Of a stretch of DNA of 48,371 nt, positions 15,681 through 24,170 are shown piece by piece; within the stretch, counting starts at the first letter, position 1; the number at the start of each line of letters is the position of its first letter. This DNA comes from Armatimonadota bacterium (GTDB taxonomy: Bacteria; Armatimonadota; Armatimonadia; Armatimonadales; Capsulimonadaceae), in contig JANXMY010000184.1 in NCBI GenBank assembly GCA_025354405.1, positions 1-48,371 of the forward strand, read 5' to 3'. The position numbers and the translations under genes are program-made. The notes under the pieces are model-generated. The model was not told the origin of the DNA. It did not search any database and worked only from the letters and a program-made list of their open reading frames with translations.

Positions 15681-17144
15681 TCAGCGTGCGAAAATGATAT
15701 TCTCTTCTCCGTACTGCGCAATGCAGTCCGCACCGCGTGATTTTGCCTCACGAAGTGCTGCCAGGCCTTGCTGCAAAAACATCTCAGTATTCAGCGTTTC
15801 GGGAGACAGCACGCTGACCCCGAGGCAGGCGGTCAGAGACTGATCATCCAGCCCGATCCCCGCAATACCGGCAAGGATACGTTCGGCGGCCATTCGTGCG
15901 CCCGCCTGGCCGGTTTCGGGCAGGATCACCGCGAACTCGTCTCCGCTCAGCCGCGCAATAACGTCGACGGTGCGCATTTTGGAGTTGATCAGAGCCGCCA
16001 CCGAACGCAGTGCCGTGTCCCCCGCTTCATACCCCTGGGCCTGATTCAAAGACCCAAAATCATCCAGATCCACTACGACCAGTGTGAGCGGATGGTGATA
16101 GCGGGCGGCACGCTCCATCTCCGCTTGGAGATGCTCATGAAAAGCACGATGGCCCCAGGCTCCAGTCACAGAATCGCGCAGGGAGGGCAGCAGGCGCTCA
16201 TTTTCCGCCTGCTGCTTAGCCAGGGCGCACCGCGCGTTCTCAATTGCGGCCCAGGTATCTTCCAGTGCCGTGATCGCCTCCAGATTTTCAGGAACTTCAA
16301 ACACCGGCGGCTCAGGAACTTCAGAGACCAGCGGTTCAAGGACATGGACAGCCTCTGCGCCGATGCTCGCACTTAAGATCCCGATAATCGTGCCATCGGA
16401 GTCGTGCATCGGAACCATGCTGGACTTAACGCAGCAGAGGCCATCTGCGTGTCGGTCCTGGCGTAGCATATCCACCAGGGACTCTCCTGCCAGCACCCGG
16501 CGGACGCAGCCCTCGGTGGCTTCACGCTCCTGCGGCGAAACGACTTTCTCCCACAAGGTCGAGGACAGCATTGTCGCCGACGAAATCCCATACAGCTGCT
16601 CACAGGCTGCGTTCCACCGGATGATTTTGCCATTGGGCGCGAAACAAAAACAGGCGACGGGGAGCGTCTGAAAGAACTCCTGAAACTGGCGGGACGCATG
16701 CTGCCGCAGAGTATCCATCTCGTCTTTTTTCGTCTGTGCCACTTGCAGCTCCGCAATAAGCTGATCCCGCTGGGCATCATAGACACTTTGCTTTTTTTCC
16801 CACGCTTTGCGCTCGTCTTTGAGAAAAGACTGTGCCGTCGCAAACTGCGTGCCTAGCACGGAGCGGGCCAAGCCAAGGGCTAAAAACACGGAGAGTATCA
16901 ACCCGATCCCACCCGTCCGCATAAGTTTAAGCGAGAGATCGGGGGCTGCTCTATCGGCAGAAAGCGCAGGGGGGATATTCACTGACACCGCTCGTGCCCG
17001 CCCTCCATGGATAGCATGCTTAGCGCGGGCAGTCAATGGGGCGAGGGGCGGCTTCGGAGAGGATAAGAAAAAGGCTCCATATGAGAAGGCGGCGAGCGAG
17101 AGCAAAGCGACTATGATCGTAATGGGAAAGGCCGTGTGACGCAT
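15681..17144 (-). CDS. Membrane PAS-GGDEF diguanylate cyclase
   Basis: A 487-residue protein with an N-terminal membrane helix, a second helix at about 78-95 flanking a short exported loop, a coiled coil (about 105-150), a PAS domain (about 150-255) and a C-terminal GGDEF domain. The signature is SGDEF (near residue 401) in place of GGDEF; this variant is reported in some active cyclases. An RTVD inhibitory site lies five residues before it. The metal-binding aspartate is present in VVVDLDDFG. It is therefore probably an active, product-inhibited c-di-GMP synthase. It converges on ftsK with an 11-bp gap. Confidence 0.82.
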   Translation of the reverse strand: MRHTAFPITIIVALLSLAAFSYGAFFLSSPKPPLAPLTARAKHAIHGGRARAVSVNIPPALSADRAAPDLSLKLMRTGGIGLILSVFLALGLARSVLGTQFATAQSFLKDERKAWEKKQSVYDAQRDQLIAELQVAQTKKDEMDTLRQHASRQFQEFFQTLPVACFCFAPNGKIIRWNAACEQLYGISSATMLSSTLWEKVVSPQEREATEGCVRRVLAGESLVDMLRQDRHADGLCCVKSSMVPMHDSDGTIIGILSASIGAEAVHVLEPLVSEVPEPPVFEVPENLEAITALEDTWAAIENARCALAKQQAENERLLPSLRDSVTGAWGHRAFHEHLQAEMERAARYHHPLTLVVVDLDDFGSLNQAQGYEAGDTALRSVAALINSKMRTVDVIARLSGDEFAVILPETGQAGARMAAERILAGIAGIGLDDQSLTACLGVSVLSPETLNTEMFLQQGLAALREAKSRGADCIAQYGEENIIFAR

Positions 17145-17250
17145 GCGAAGTCCATGAATTCCCTGCGGGTAAAGTAGTCAGTAAGCAGTGTGGCGTTGTT
17201 AATTTTTCGGAAGGAAAGCCAGATCTCTTTATCGGTCTTTTGACTAGTAT

Positions 17251-18153
17251 TTACAGATCACGTCGCTGAAAAAGCAGAAGGCCGAGGACGAAAAAGACGG
17301 CCATGTAGACCAGGATGTAGACAAGATCGGCCTCGGAAGTCGATCCGACGGTCGCAGCCTGGCTGGGGTCGCGGCGGGCCAGAAATAAGCTGAAGTCAAA
17401 GCCAGCACTTCCGGGCGGACCATGTCCTATCCCAAAGATCGAGGTTCCGCCCCCGTCGGCATTGAGGCCACGCGAGATCCAGTGGTTCATCCGGCTGAGA
17501 GGGACGATATATCCGGTGAAACGGCTCAGCGTTTCCAGCAGTGGAATATCCAGCCAGCGCGATAGAATATGCAGCAGGTCTTCACCAAGTGCGACGCCTG
17601 CCGCGATCAGGGCCAGCGACGAAGAGAGCGCATAAGTCGCGAATGTCGAAAAACAAAGGGTCAAGGTAGTGAAGAGCAGAGGGAAGAGGCCCGCCGCCGC
17701 GATACCGCCCCAGATACGCGGATGGTATGTCCCCGTCTGATGCCAGATCGCCCCGGCCAGGAGCAGCCCCCACCCCGCCACGCAGACGGCCAGCAGCAAG
17801 TTGATCCCCAGCCATTTGCCCAGGTAGATGGCGGCACGCGGAATCGGCTTCGGCACGATCACCGACAGCACTCCCCGATCGATCTCCGACGTGATCGCCC
17901 CCGCCGACAGGGCGACCGCCAGCACGGCCCCAAAAAACTTGATCGTGCCGCAGCCCAGCCACGCAAAAATCCGCCCGGTGTTGTTCTTAGCCGTCGGCAA
18001 ATCCAGCCCTACAAATAGTCCGACGTGGATATGCAGCGGCAGGAACGCAAACCCAAGGTAGAGCGCGGAGATGATCAGTGCCGCCAGAAATACCCGCCGC
18101 CGGATGGCCTCTTTGATCGTCAATCCAGCCAGAATGAGAATGCCGTGAATCAA
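17251..18153 (-). CDS. ABC-2 type transporter permease
   Basis: A 300-residue integral membrane protein of the ABC-2 exporter class with about six hydrophobic segments. The opening ILAGLTIKEAIRRRVF and the central ITSEIDRGVLSVIVPKPIPRAAIYLGKW match the family's conserved blocks. Its ATG overlaps the stop of the upstream ATPase gene by 4 bp (ATGA), so the two form one exporter. Substrate unknown. It is the last gene of a run that begins with the lycopene cyclase subunits, so a role in envelope or lipid handling is possible but unproven. Confidence 0.85.
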   Translation of the reverse strand: MIHGILILAGLTIKEAIRRRVFLAALIISALYLGFAFLPLHIHVGLFVGLDLPTAKNNTGRIFAWLGCGTIKFFGAVLAVALSAGAITSEIDRGVLSVIVPKPIPRAAIYLGKWLGINLLLAVCVAGWGLLLAGAIWHQTGTYHPRIWGGIAAAGLFPLLFTTLTLCFSTFATYALSSSLALIAAGVALGEDLLHILSRWLDIPLLETLSRFTGYIVPLSRMNHWISRGLNADGGGTSIFGIGHGPPGSAGFDFSLFLARRDPSQAATVGSTSEADLVYILVYMAVFFVLGLLLFQRRDL

Positions 18154-19079
18154 ACCGCGTCCCTCTCAACTACTCGAATAAATAAGTCTTCCAGCGTTTC
18201 TCGCATTGGAACGAGGGATAAAAGGCGGCCGCCATGCCCGACCACAGTCGCGGCCAGCTCCGAGATGGCTCCCTCTTCGCTGATCGTCGCCGCAATCTCC
18301 TCACCCGTGACTTCCACCGTCCGCGAGAGTGTTTCAAGAGCCGTGATCAGCCCAGGAGTCTGCGCCTGAACCCGCATCTTCACGATGGTCGGTGCCGCCA
18401 GCAGGTCATCGATTTTACCCTGCCGGATCACCTGACCAGACTTCAGAATCGCCACTTGGTCGCAGGACATCTCGATCTCGGAAAGCAGATGGGAGTTCAG
18501 CAGAACTGTCTTTCCGGCAGCTTTCAGGCCCGCCACGATATCGCGCACCTCTCGCCGCCCCAGAGGGTCCAGCGCACTGGTCGGCTCGTCCAGTATCACC
18601 AGGTCCGGGTCGTTCAGGATCGCCTGTGCCAGCCCCACACGCTGCTGCATTCCTTTGGAGAACTCACTCAGGCGGCTTTTGCGGCGGGCGATCAAGCCGA
18701 CCTGTTCCAGCACTTCGGGAATGCGTCGTTTCCGCGCCGCCTTACTCATGCCGTAGAGCTTCCCATGCAGGTCCAAAAACTCCTCAGCAGACAAAAACTC
18801 ATGGAACTGAAACTTCTCCGGCAGAAATCCCAGATGTGCCCGTGCCTCCTGATTCCCTACCGGCTGCCCCAGAAGAAAGGCTTCTCCCGAAGTTGGCTTG
18901 ATATTCCCCAGCAGCATATTGATCGTGGTCGTTTTGCCTGCGCCGTTTGGCCCCAGCAGCCCGAAGACCTGACCACGCGGCACCGAGAGACACAGATCCT
19001 GCACGGCGGTAAATGCCGGACGCCCGACTGCTCCCCCATATTCTTTCCGCAAATTCTTTGTTTCGATTGCTGCGCTCAT
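18150..19079 (-). CDS. ABC transporter ATP-binding protein
   Basis: A 309-residue ATPase. It has Walker A GLLGPNGAGKTT, a Q-loop region near GFLPEKFQFHEF, the signature SEFSKGMQQR (degenerate LSGGQ), Walker B LVILDEPTSALD and the switch histidine in LLNSHLLSE. It belongs to the NatA/CcmA-like class that drives ABC-2 permeases. The C-terminal 80 residues are an accessory domain typical of these exporters. Its ATG directly follows the stop codon of the upstream lycopene cyclase gene, and its stop overlaps the permease start. Substrate cannot be read from the sequence. Confidence 0.9.
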   Translation of the reverse strand: MSAAIETKNLRKEYGGAVGRPAFTAVQDLCLSVPRGQVFGLLGPNGAGKTTTINMLLGNIKPTSGEAFLLGQPVGNQEARAHLGFLPEKFQFHEFLSAEEFLDLHGKLYGMSKAARKRRIPEVLEQVGLIARRKSRLSEFSKGMQQRVGLAQAILNDPDLVILDEPTSALDPLGRREVRDIVAGLKAAGKTVLLNSHLLSEIEMSCDQVAILKSGQVIRQGKIDDLLAAPTIVKMRVQAQTPGLITALETLSRTVEVTGEEIAATISEEGAISELAATVVGHGGRLLSLVPMRETLEDLFIRVVERDAV

Positions 19080-19421
19080 TCAGTCCTCTTTACGGCTTAT
19101 TCCGGATTTCCGCTCCCGCAAATATCCGGCGATCATCACAAATCCCTGCGCGGCCATGATATTGGTCACAAAGTAAAACACCAGCTCTTCAAGCGGCAGC
19201 GGCCCGGCATAGAGGCCCACAACCCGTGCAGGATCCACCCGCCAGATCCCGTGCCCTAGTGCAAAGGCATCGCAGGCTCCAAGATAGGCAGTTGCCAGAA
19301 ATACGGTCACAAGCAGCAGGCGACGCCAGCGCCACAGCTCACGCCCGGCCACGATCCATTGCACGGCAACGACTGGCAATGCCCACCACAGCTCGTAGCT
19401 TAGATACGCCAGATGGCTCAT
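19080..19421 (-). CDS. Lycopene cyclase domain protein, second subunit
   Basis: A 113-residue, three-helix membrane protein. The conserved PLPLEELVFYFVTN (P..EE motif) identifies the CrtYc/CrtYd-type lycopene cyclase domain. These proteins work as heterodimers that cyclise lycopene or related carotenoids. Its ATG overlaps the stop of the first subunit by 4 bp, and its stop is followed immediately by the ABC ATPase start. No other carotenoid gene lies in the window. It could instead be an epsilon-, beta- or C50-carotenoid cyclase subunit. Confidence 0.85.
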   Translation of the reverse strand: MSHLAYLSYELWWALPVVAVQWIVAGRELWRWRRLLLVTVFLATAYLGACDAFALGHGIWRVDPARVVGLYAGPLPLEELVFYFVTNIMAAQGFVMIAGYLRERKSGISRKED

Positions 19422-19804
19422 AGTTCGTGCCCTTTCGAGGAGGGCTTGAAATAGCGCGACAGCAGCACCAGCAGGAGGCAGAGAAAAATACCCTGGGCGA
19501 AATAAAACGCGTACTCTTCCCAGGGCAGAAAGAGCACGAAATGACTGGGCGGTGCGAACACGGGATCATAGGTCCAAAGCTTGATTTTTGCCGCGTGATT
19601 GTCCCATGGTGACGTGTAGACAAATGCCAGTCCGCAGACCGCTGCGCAGGCGGCGAGATAGCGCCCCTGCCAGCGGCGGCGGACCGCCAAGGCAAGTATT
19701 ATGATCGGAATCAGAAGGAAAACCAGTAGAAAGACGGCGTAAGTCATGTGACGGTAAATATTTTCATCAGAAGATAGGTCAAGATTCACTCTCTCCCAAA
19801 CCAT
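19418..19804 (-). CDS. Lycopene cyclase domain protein, first subunit
   Basis: Up to 128 residues, with three membrane helices and the domain motif LPWEEYAFYFAQ. Paired with the next gene it forms a heterodimeric carotenoid cyclase. The ATG at 19804 lies 7 bases after TATTCT, which has a TTGGCA 18 bp further up, giving a likely leaderless start. An in-frame ATG at 19747 (MTYAVFLL) would start right at the first helix and is the alternative; it has no Shine-Dalgarno sequence either. First gene of a four-gene run through the ABC transporter. Confidence 0.85.
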   Translation of the reverse strand: MVWERVNLDLSSDENIYRHMTYAVFLLVFLLIPIIILALAVRRRWQGRYLAACAAVCGLAFVYTSPWDNHAAKIKLWTYDPVFAPPSHFVLFLPWEEYAFYFAQGIFLCLLLVLLSRYFKPSSKGHEL

Positions 19805-19811
19805 TTTTTAG

Positions 19812-19841
19812 AGAATACCGCATCCGGTCGTTTTTTGCCAA
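19812..19841 (-). promoter_or_regulatory. Promoter of the lycopene cyclase-ABC run
   Basis: On the minus strand, TTGGCA (19841-19836), an 18-bp spacer and TATTCT (19817-19812), 7 bases before the ATG at 19804. Confidence 0.55.
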
Positions 19842-19842
19842 A

Positions 19843-19873
19843 TTGCGCAAAAACCCTGGTCATGGGGTATCAT
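19843..19873 (+). promoter_or_regulatory. Candidate promoter of the desaturase gene
   Basis: TTGCGC (19843-19848), a 19-bp spacer and TATCAT (19868-19873). The spacer is longer than ideal. It lies back to back with the cyclase promoter. Confidence 0.35.
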
Positions 19874-19921
19874 TAATCGTTAGTAAATCGTGTTTACCCA
19901 AAAGATTTAGAAAAGGCATCT

Positions 19922-21031
19922 ATGACCGTCAATACGCTTCCCGGCAATGGCAGCCAGCAATACGAATATGTCTCTCCCCCGGATTTTCTTGAGGATGCAC
20001 CCAAAGATTTCCCGGTGACACTGCTCAGCCGCGCTGAGCGTGAGCGACTGGTGGAACGGGCCATTCTGGGCCTTTACCGCTGGTATGTCGCACGCTCACA
20101 GCAGATGCGTAACTGGAACCCCGATTCGGAATTTGCCTGGCGCGAACTCCGTCAGGATCATTCTGCCGATGTGATTCAGCTGATCGAGGGCTTCTTCGCA
20201 GTTGAGCAGTATACACCCGACTACACGAGTGAGATTTTGCGCATCGTTCGGCAGAGCAGCGGCCGATCCAACTTCCAGCTGCGCTGGGGAGCGGAAGAAG
20301 AGCGCCATGCCAACACCTGGGAAAACGCCCTGCTGTTTTCACGCGGACGCACCCCAGAAGCCATTGAGCATTACAAGTGGCAGCTGCGTAACAACAATTG
20401 GACCCTGCCCTGGGATGACCCGCTGCACATGCTGCTTTACACAGTCTTTCAGGAACGGGCAACGCAGATCAACTATTTGAACTTTGCCAAAATCGCCCGG
20501 GGGGAATCCGGCAAAGTTGGCGCTTCCGCCACCGACCCCGTGCTGGCGCGTGCCTGTACCCTGCTGGCCGTCGATGAAGCCGCACATTATGCATTTTTCC
20601 TGGAAGGGGCGCGGCTCTTTCTCTACTACTTCCCGGAGGAAACTTTGCAGGGCATACACGACGTGATCTCCCACTTCGCCATGCCGGCACAGGATATCAT
20701 CCCCAACTGGCCGGCCATCGCTGAAACGATCTATCGCACGGGAGTTTACGGCCCGAAAGAGTTCCAGCGTGACGTCATCGGCCCAGTTCTTGAGAACATG
20801 ACCGTCGCCGGCCGCAAAGCCCTCGATAACGGACTGAAGCGCAGCAAACAAATTCCCGACGATCAAGGTGTCATGCGCCTGACCGCTTTGTGGGATGTTT
20901 TCGATCCCGGCGAGGCCGAACGCAGTGTCATGCGCATGCATGATAAAATCAATACCTATGAGACGAGTATCGGGCGTGATGCCTTCGATCCCATTCGGTT
21001 TGGAGCGAATCCCGACTGGCCCCAGGCGTAG
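19922..21031 (+). CDS. Acyl-ACP desaturase (diiron)
   Basis: A 369-residue soluble ferritin-fold desaturase of the plant/mycobacterial DesA type. The diiron ligands are seen as EEERH (in WGAEEERHANTWENAL) and DEAAH (in LLAVDEAAHYAFF). Members insert a double bond into acyl chains carried on ACP or CoA, using ferredoxin and oxygen. The ATG at 19922 has AAAGG upstream. It is divergent from the carotenoid cyclase operon, and both pathways affect membrane fluidity. An oxygenase of the same fold with another substrate is possible. Confidence 0.85.
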   Translation: MTVNTLPGNGSQQYEYVSPPDFLEDAPKDFPVTLLSRAERERLVERAILGLYRWYVARSQQMRNWNPDSEFAWRELRQDHSADVIQLIEGFFAVEQYTPDYTSEILRIVRQSSGRSNFQLRWGAEEERHANTWENALLFSRGRTPEAIEHYKWQLRNNNWTLPWDDPLHMLLYTVFQERATQINYLNFAKIARGESGKVGASATDPVLARACTLLAVDEAAHYAFFLEGARLFLYYFPEETLQGIHDVISHFAMPAQDIIPNWPAIAETIYRTGVYGPKEFQRDVIGPVLENMTVAGRKALDNGLKRSKQIPDDQGVMRLTALWDVFDPGEAERSVMRMHDKINTYETSIGRDAFDPIRFGANPDWPQA

Positions 21032-21039
21032 TAACTACA

Positions 21040-21768
21040 ATGCGGATACGCACCTTACACAGAGCCGTTTTTTTCTTCAGCCTCGCATTGGCTCTGCTTG
21101 GCAGCACCGTCAACGCGCCTCGGCCCGCCTTCGCGGGTCCCTTCCAGCAGAATGCCCCCCTGCGTCCCGACCCGGTGATGACGCCTGGGGGGGTACTTCC
21201 CGTGACAAAGGAAGATATCTGCGTTCCCGGCTACAGCAAAAAAGTCCGCAACGTCCCCATAGGCGTCAAGCGCAAGGTCTACGCCGCGTATGGGATTACA
21301 CAGCATAAGACCGGAGAGTACGAGATTGATCATCTCATCAGCCTGCAGCTTGGCGGTTCCAATTCGGTAAAAAATCTCTGGCCGCAGTCCTATCTCACGC
21401 AGCCCTGGAATGCCCACGTCAAAGATGCGCTGGAAAACCGGCTGCATTCCGAAGTGTGCAAGGGTCATCTCGACCTGGCAGCGGCCCAGCGGGAGATCGC
21501 GACCGATTGGATCGCTGCCTATCAGAAATATTTCCGCACGCAGCTGCCACTGACAAAAGGTGCCGGCCGCGCCCGGAACAGCCGCCGCTCCCCGATCACT
21601 TCCAGCTCGCCTGCCCAGTCTCACACCGGTGATAAAGTCTGGGTCAATTTGAAGTCCGGCAAATACTTCCCACCCGGCTCGCGCTATTACGGAAAGACCA
21701 AGCAGGGTCTCTATCTGTCCGAAGCGGATGCGCAGTCGCAGGGATATGTCGCCGCAAAAAGCCGTTAA
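21040..21768 (+). CDS. Secreted HNH-type nuclease
   Basis: A 242-residue protein with an N-terminal signal peptide (about 1-32, hydrophobic core VFFFSLALALLGS). The HNH-like core is YEIDHLISLQLGGSNSVKNLWPQ, with the DH pair and the NLWPQ end typical of this subfamily. After a Ser/Arg-rich linker (about 180-195), a small C-terminal module (VWVNLKSGKYF... SRYYGKTKQGLYLSEADA...GY) follows; I recognise similar tails on small exported proteins but assign no function. It starts 8 bp after the desaturase stop. The likely role is extracellular nucleic-acid degradation. Confidence 0.8.
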   Translation: MRIRTLHRAVFFFSLALALLGSTVNAPRPAFAGPFQQNAPLRPDPVMTPGGVLPVTKEDICVPGYSKKVRNVPIGVKRKVYAAYGITQHKTGEYEIDHLISLQLGGSNSVKNLWPQSYLTQPWNAHVKDALENRLHSEVCKGHLDLAAAQREIATDWIAAYQKYFRTQLPLTKGAGRARNSRRSPITSSSPAQSHTGDKVWVNLKSGKYFPPGSRYYGKTKQGLYLSEADAQSQGYVAAKSR

Positions 21769-21800
21769 TCCCCAAAAAAAGACCGAAACGAGGCTCCCAA

Positions 21801-22094
21801 TTGGCAAGAAACCAGAAGCTGACACGCCTGATCTTAGGCCGCACAATTACCGGAACTAGTACCGTCGATCCAGTTTTGACCGTGCAGTTTAGCGATGGGT
21901 CGCAGATGACCGTGCAGACGGATGGAACAGCGCTCACGATTGCCGATGGCGGCACGGTATCCGCTGTCCGTCAGGCGGACACGACACTGCAGCTCGTATT
22001 TGAAGACGGCAGCACGCTCGATATTGCGACCGCCGAGGAAACCTCCTGTGTCATGGTACGCGATCGCAATCATGTCATGGAGTACTCGGATTGA
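21801..22094 (+). CDS. Small beta-rich protein, unknown function
   Basis: A 97-residue protein with a basic N-terminus and alternating beta-type segments (VQFSDGSQMTVQTDG, LVFEDGSTLDIATAEE). No family recognised. The start is TTG at 21801, supported by a GAGG 7 bases upstream. It follows the HNH nuclease gene by 32 bp on the same strand and converges with the small gene at 22106. No signal peptide. Confidence 0.65.
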   Translation: MARNQKLTRLILGRTITGTSTVDPVLTVQFSDGSQMTVQTDGTALTIADGGTVSAVRQADTTLQLVFEDGSTLDIATAEETSCVMVRDRNHVMEYSD

Positions 22095-22105
22095 CCTCTA
22101 GGGAG

Positions 22106-22495
22106 TCAAGTCGGCAGCGTGATCACCCGCAGCGCTTCTCGGAAATCCGTTTTCTGCTTCTCCTGGGCACTAGAAGTATGCAGGTCCGCCGTCCGATGCG
22201 CCTCAGCATTTGACACTTTTAACACACCCGCCAAAAAATCGAAAAAGCCGGCTAGCTCGCCAACATAGCGCGGCAGAAAGATGACGTACAGCACATCGCC
22301 TTCCAGCCGCAGCGGCGGCTTGAGCGTATGCTGCATATGCAGATATGATTGGTTGAATTCGTTCCGCCACACTTCAGTGGGCACACCGGAGAGCTTCACC
22401 CGAAATTCCACCGCTTCTCGGTTTTCCTCGACATTCTCCAGATGATCCATGTCGATTTCCTTCAGCGAAATCTCCGAGGTCTGTTCTTCACTCAT
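22106..22495 (-). CDS. Small acidic protein, unknown function
   Basis: A 129-residue protein with an acidic N-terminus (SEEQTSEISLKEID), a central region of mixed strands (FRVKLSGVPTEVW, DVLYVIFLP) and a hydrophilic C-terminus. No family recognised and no signal peptide. Its ATG overlaps the stop of the cyclase-family gene by 4 bp (ATGA). It is the last of five tightly linked minus-strand genes that begin with glutathione peroxidase. Confidence 0.72.
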   Translation of the reverse strand: MSEEQTSEISLKEIDMDHLENVEENREAVEFRVKLSGVPTEVWRNEFNQSYLHMQHTLKPPLRLEGDVLYVIFLPRYVGELAGFFDFLAGVLKVSNAEAHRTADLHTSSAQEKQKTDFREALRVITLPT

Positions 22496-23142
22496 GTAAT
22501 TTCTCCTTCTATCAGCAGGGCGCGGCAGGGACTGCCTTCGAGGCCTTGAAACTTGGGAGGCAAAGCGATCAGGGTGTACTTGCCGGGAGCGATGTTGTCC
22601 AGCACCAGCGTCTCCACGACCACCATCCCGGCCCCTAAAACTATCTTGTGCGTCTCCGTATTCATTGGCCCATACGGCCCAATCGAAAGATAATCAATCC
22701 CGACCAGACGGATTCCATGGCTCGCCAGCCACTGCGCCCCGCTGGGGGCGAGGCCGACATAGCCACTGTCGAAGTGAGGGTTATCTTTTCGCCGCAGCCG
22801 CGTGTTGTCAGTCTTCAGCAGTACCCGCACCGTCCCCCACGTGATTCCTGCCCCTTCCAAATCCGCTGACGTCACTTGATCCCGGCCAAAAATCTCGACG
22901 ACTTGGGCAGGGCCGACCAATGTGCTGAGATCGAGAGCGTCGAGGCTCATACCCTCGGGGATAAAGTGCAGCGGGGCATCGAGATGGGTTCCGGTGTGCG
23001 TTCCAGTGGTCAGCACGGACACGTTGCAGCTCGCTCCCAGATTGCCGAGTTCCGACGTCCACACTTTCGAAAATCCCTGCTCCGTATTATCCCACGTGAC
23101 AGTCTTTTCCGAAACCGCGAAGCTGATGTCATGTATCTTCAA
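22492..23142 (-). CDS. Cyclase family / kynurenine formamidase-like hydrolase
   Basis: A 216-residue metal-dependent hydrolase of the cyclase family (COG1878). The metal-binding motif HTGTHLDAPLHF is intact (HxGTHxDxPxH). Family members include bacterial kynurenine formamidase and isatin hydrolase. No tryptophan-degradation gene lies nearby, so the substrate stays open. It overlaps its neighbours on both sides by 4 bp. Confidence 0.83.
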   Translation of the reverse strand: MKIHDISFAVSEKTVTWDNTEQGFSKVWTSELGNLGASCNVSVLTTGTHTGTHLDAPLHFIPEGMSLDALDLSTLVGPAQVVEIFGRDQVTSADLEGAGITWGTVRVLLKTDNTRLRRKDNPHFDSGYVGLAPSGAQWLASHGIRLVGIDYLSIGPYGPMNTETHKIVLGAGMVVVETLVLDNIAPGKYTLIALPPKFQGLEGSPCRALLIEGEIT

Positions 23143-24170
23143 AGCTTTTTCCTATCCGCTGGGGCGGCAAACGCGCCCAGTTGCAGCGGCACTTGCGGCG
23201 GCCGCGCTTTTGTGCCCGTCGGCGCAGCGTACTGCAGATGCGGCGTCAGGTCGTAGTCCCCCAGCCTGCCCGGGCTGTTCCCTTTGTTGTCTTCCGGCAC
23301 CAATGCCCCAACGATATGTTGTCCAGACCCCTCAAACAAATTATTGACGACACGTAAGTCAGAGGGCATTTTCACACGGAGATAAATCGCATTTGGCCGA
23401 ATATTCACAAGTGTATTATTGACCAGTGCCAGCGCCTGTTTCGGATTGACCGCGCCTTCTTCCGCAAAATCGATCAGCGTTCCATTTGCCGCGCTCGTGC
23501 CGCGCTCAAACAGGTTGCCTATGACCCGGCACTCACCACCGTTAGGGAAATCCAGCAGGTAAGAAGTGTCTGAACCTGCGTCATCATTGATCTGATTGGC
23601 GATGATGCTATTGACATCCGCCCGCGATTTGACGTCATGCCCCGCATGGGCATCATGGGACCAGCAGCCGCGCAGAGTAAAGCTGCGAATGTGTCCAATA
23701 TACAGGTTATGCGAGTAGCCATCCCCCTGTCCGTTGTGCCGGAACTCGGAGTTTTCGACGACAATATCGCTTTTGGGCGATGCACCTGCCAGGATGCCAT
23801 TTTCATTATCATGAAAAAAGCAGTTGCTCACGATCAGTCCCTGCCCTTCCTGCCGAATACCCGCCCCATTCCGGTCGGGGACCGACGCTCCAGTGAACAC
23901 GATATTCTCCACCCGCGTGTCATTGCCCTTTATGACCCAGATCGCTTTTCTCTCGGCACTCTGCCCCCGGGCATCGAGCACTACCCGGCCACCTTTGCCG
24001 CGCAGCGTCAGGCGGCTGGCCCGCCAGACCGCCACGTCGCCCGGATAGGCTCCCGCCGCAATTTCCACCATATCGCCGTCCCGTGCAGCCGCCGCGGCTT
24101 GACTGGGTTTCGCATAGGTTTTGCCTGGTCCGACCGAGAGCAGAGCGAGCAGCAGTGCGGCGCAAATCAT
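23139..24170 (-). CDS. Secreted parallel beta-helix protein
   Basis: About 343 residues. The ATG at 24170 is chosen: it overlaps the stop of the upstream alkyltransferase-like gene (ATGA) and gives a signal peptide (MICAALLLALLSVGPGKTYA). Repeated turns such as VENIVFTGASV, IVSNCFFHDNENGI, VVENSEFRHNGQG and VVNNLFEGSG mark a right-handed parallel beta-helix of the pectate-lyase type. It may bind or cleave an acidic polysaccharide. No catalytic residues can be assigned with confidence. Confidence 0.82.
   Translation of the reverse strand: MICAALLLALLSVGPGKTYAKPSQAAAAARDGDMVEIAAGAYPGDVAVWRASRLTLRGKGGRVVLDARGQSAERKAIWVIKGNDTRVENIVFTGASVPDRNGAGIRQEGQGLIVSNCFFHDNENGILAGASPKSDIVVENSEFRHNGQGDGYSHNLYIGHIRSFTLRGCWSHDAHAGHDVKSRADVNSIIANQINDDAGSDTSYLLDFPNGGECRVIGNLFERGTSAANGTLIDFAEEGAVNPKQALALVNNTLVNIRPNAIYLRVKMPSDLRVVNNLFEGSGQHIVGALVPEDNKGNSPGRLGDYDLTPHLQYAAPTGTKARPPQVPLQLGAFAAPADRKKL

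Noticed and set aside
18234-19259. Long plus-strand frame opposite the ABC ATPase
   Set aside because: The minus strand encodes all ABC ATPase motifs; this is a shadow frame.
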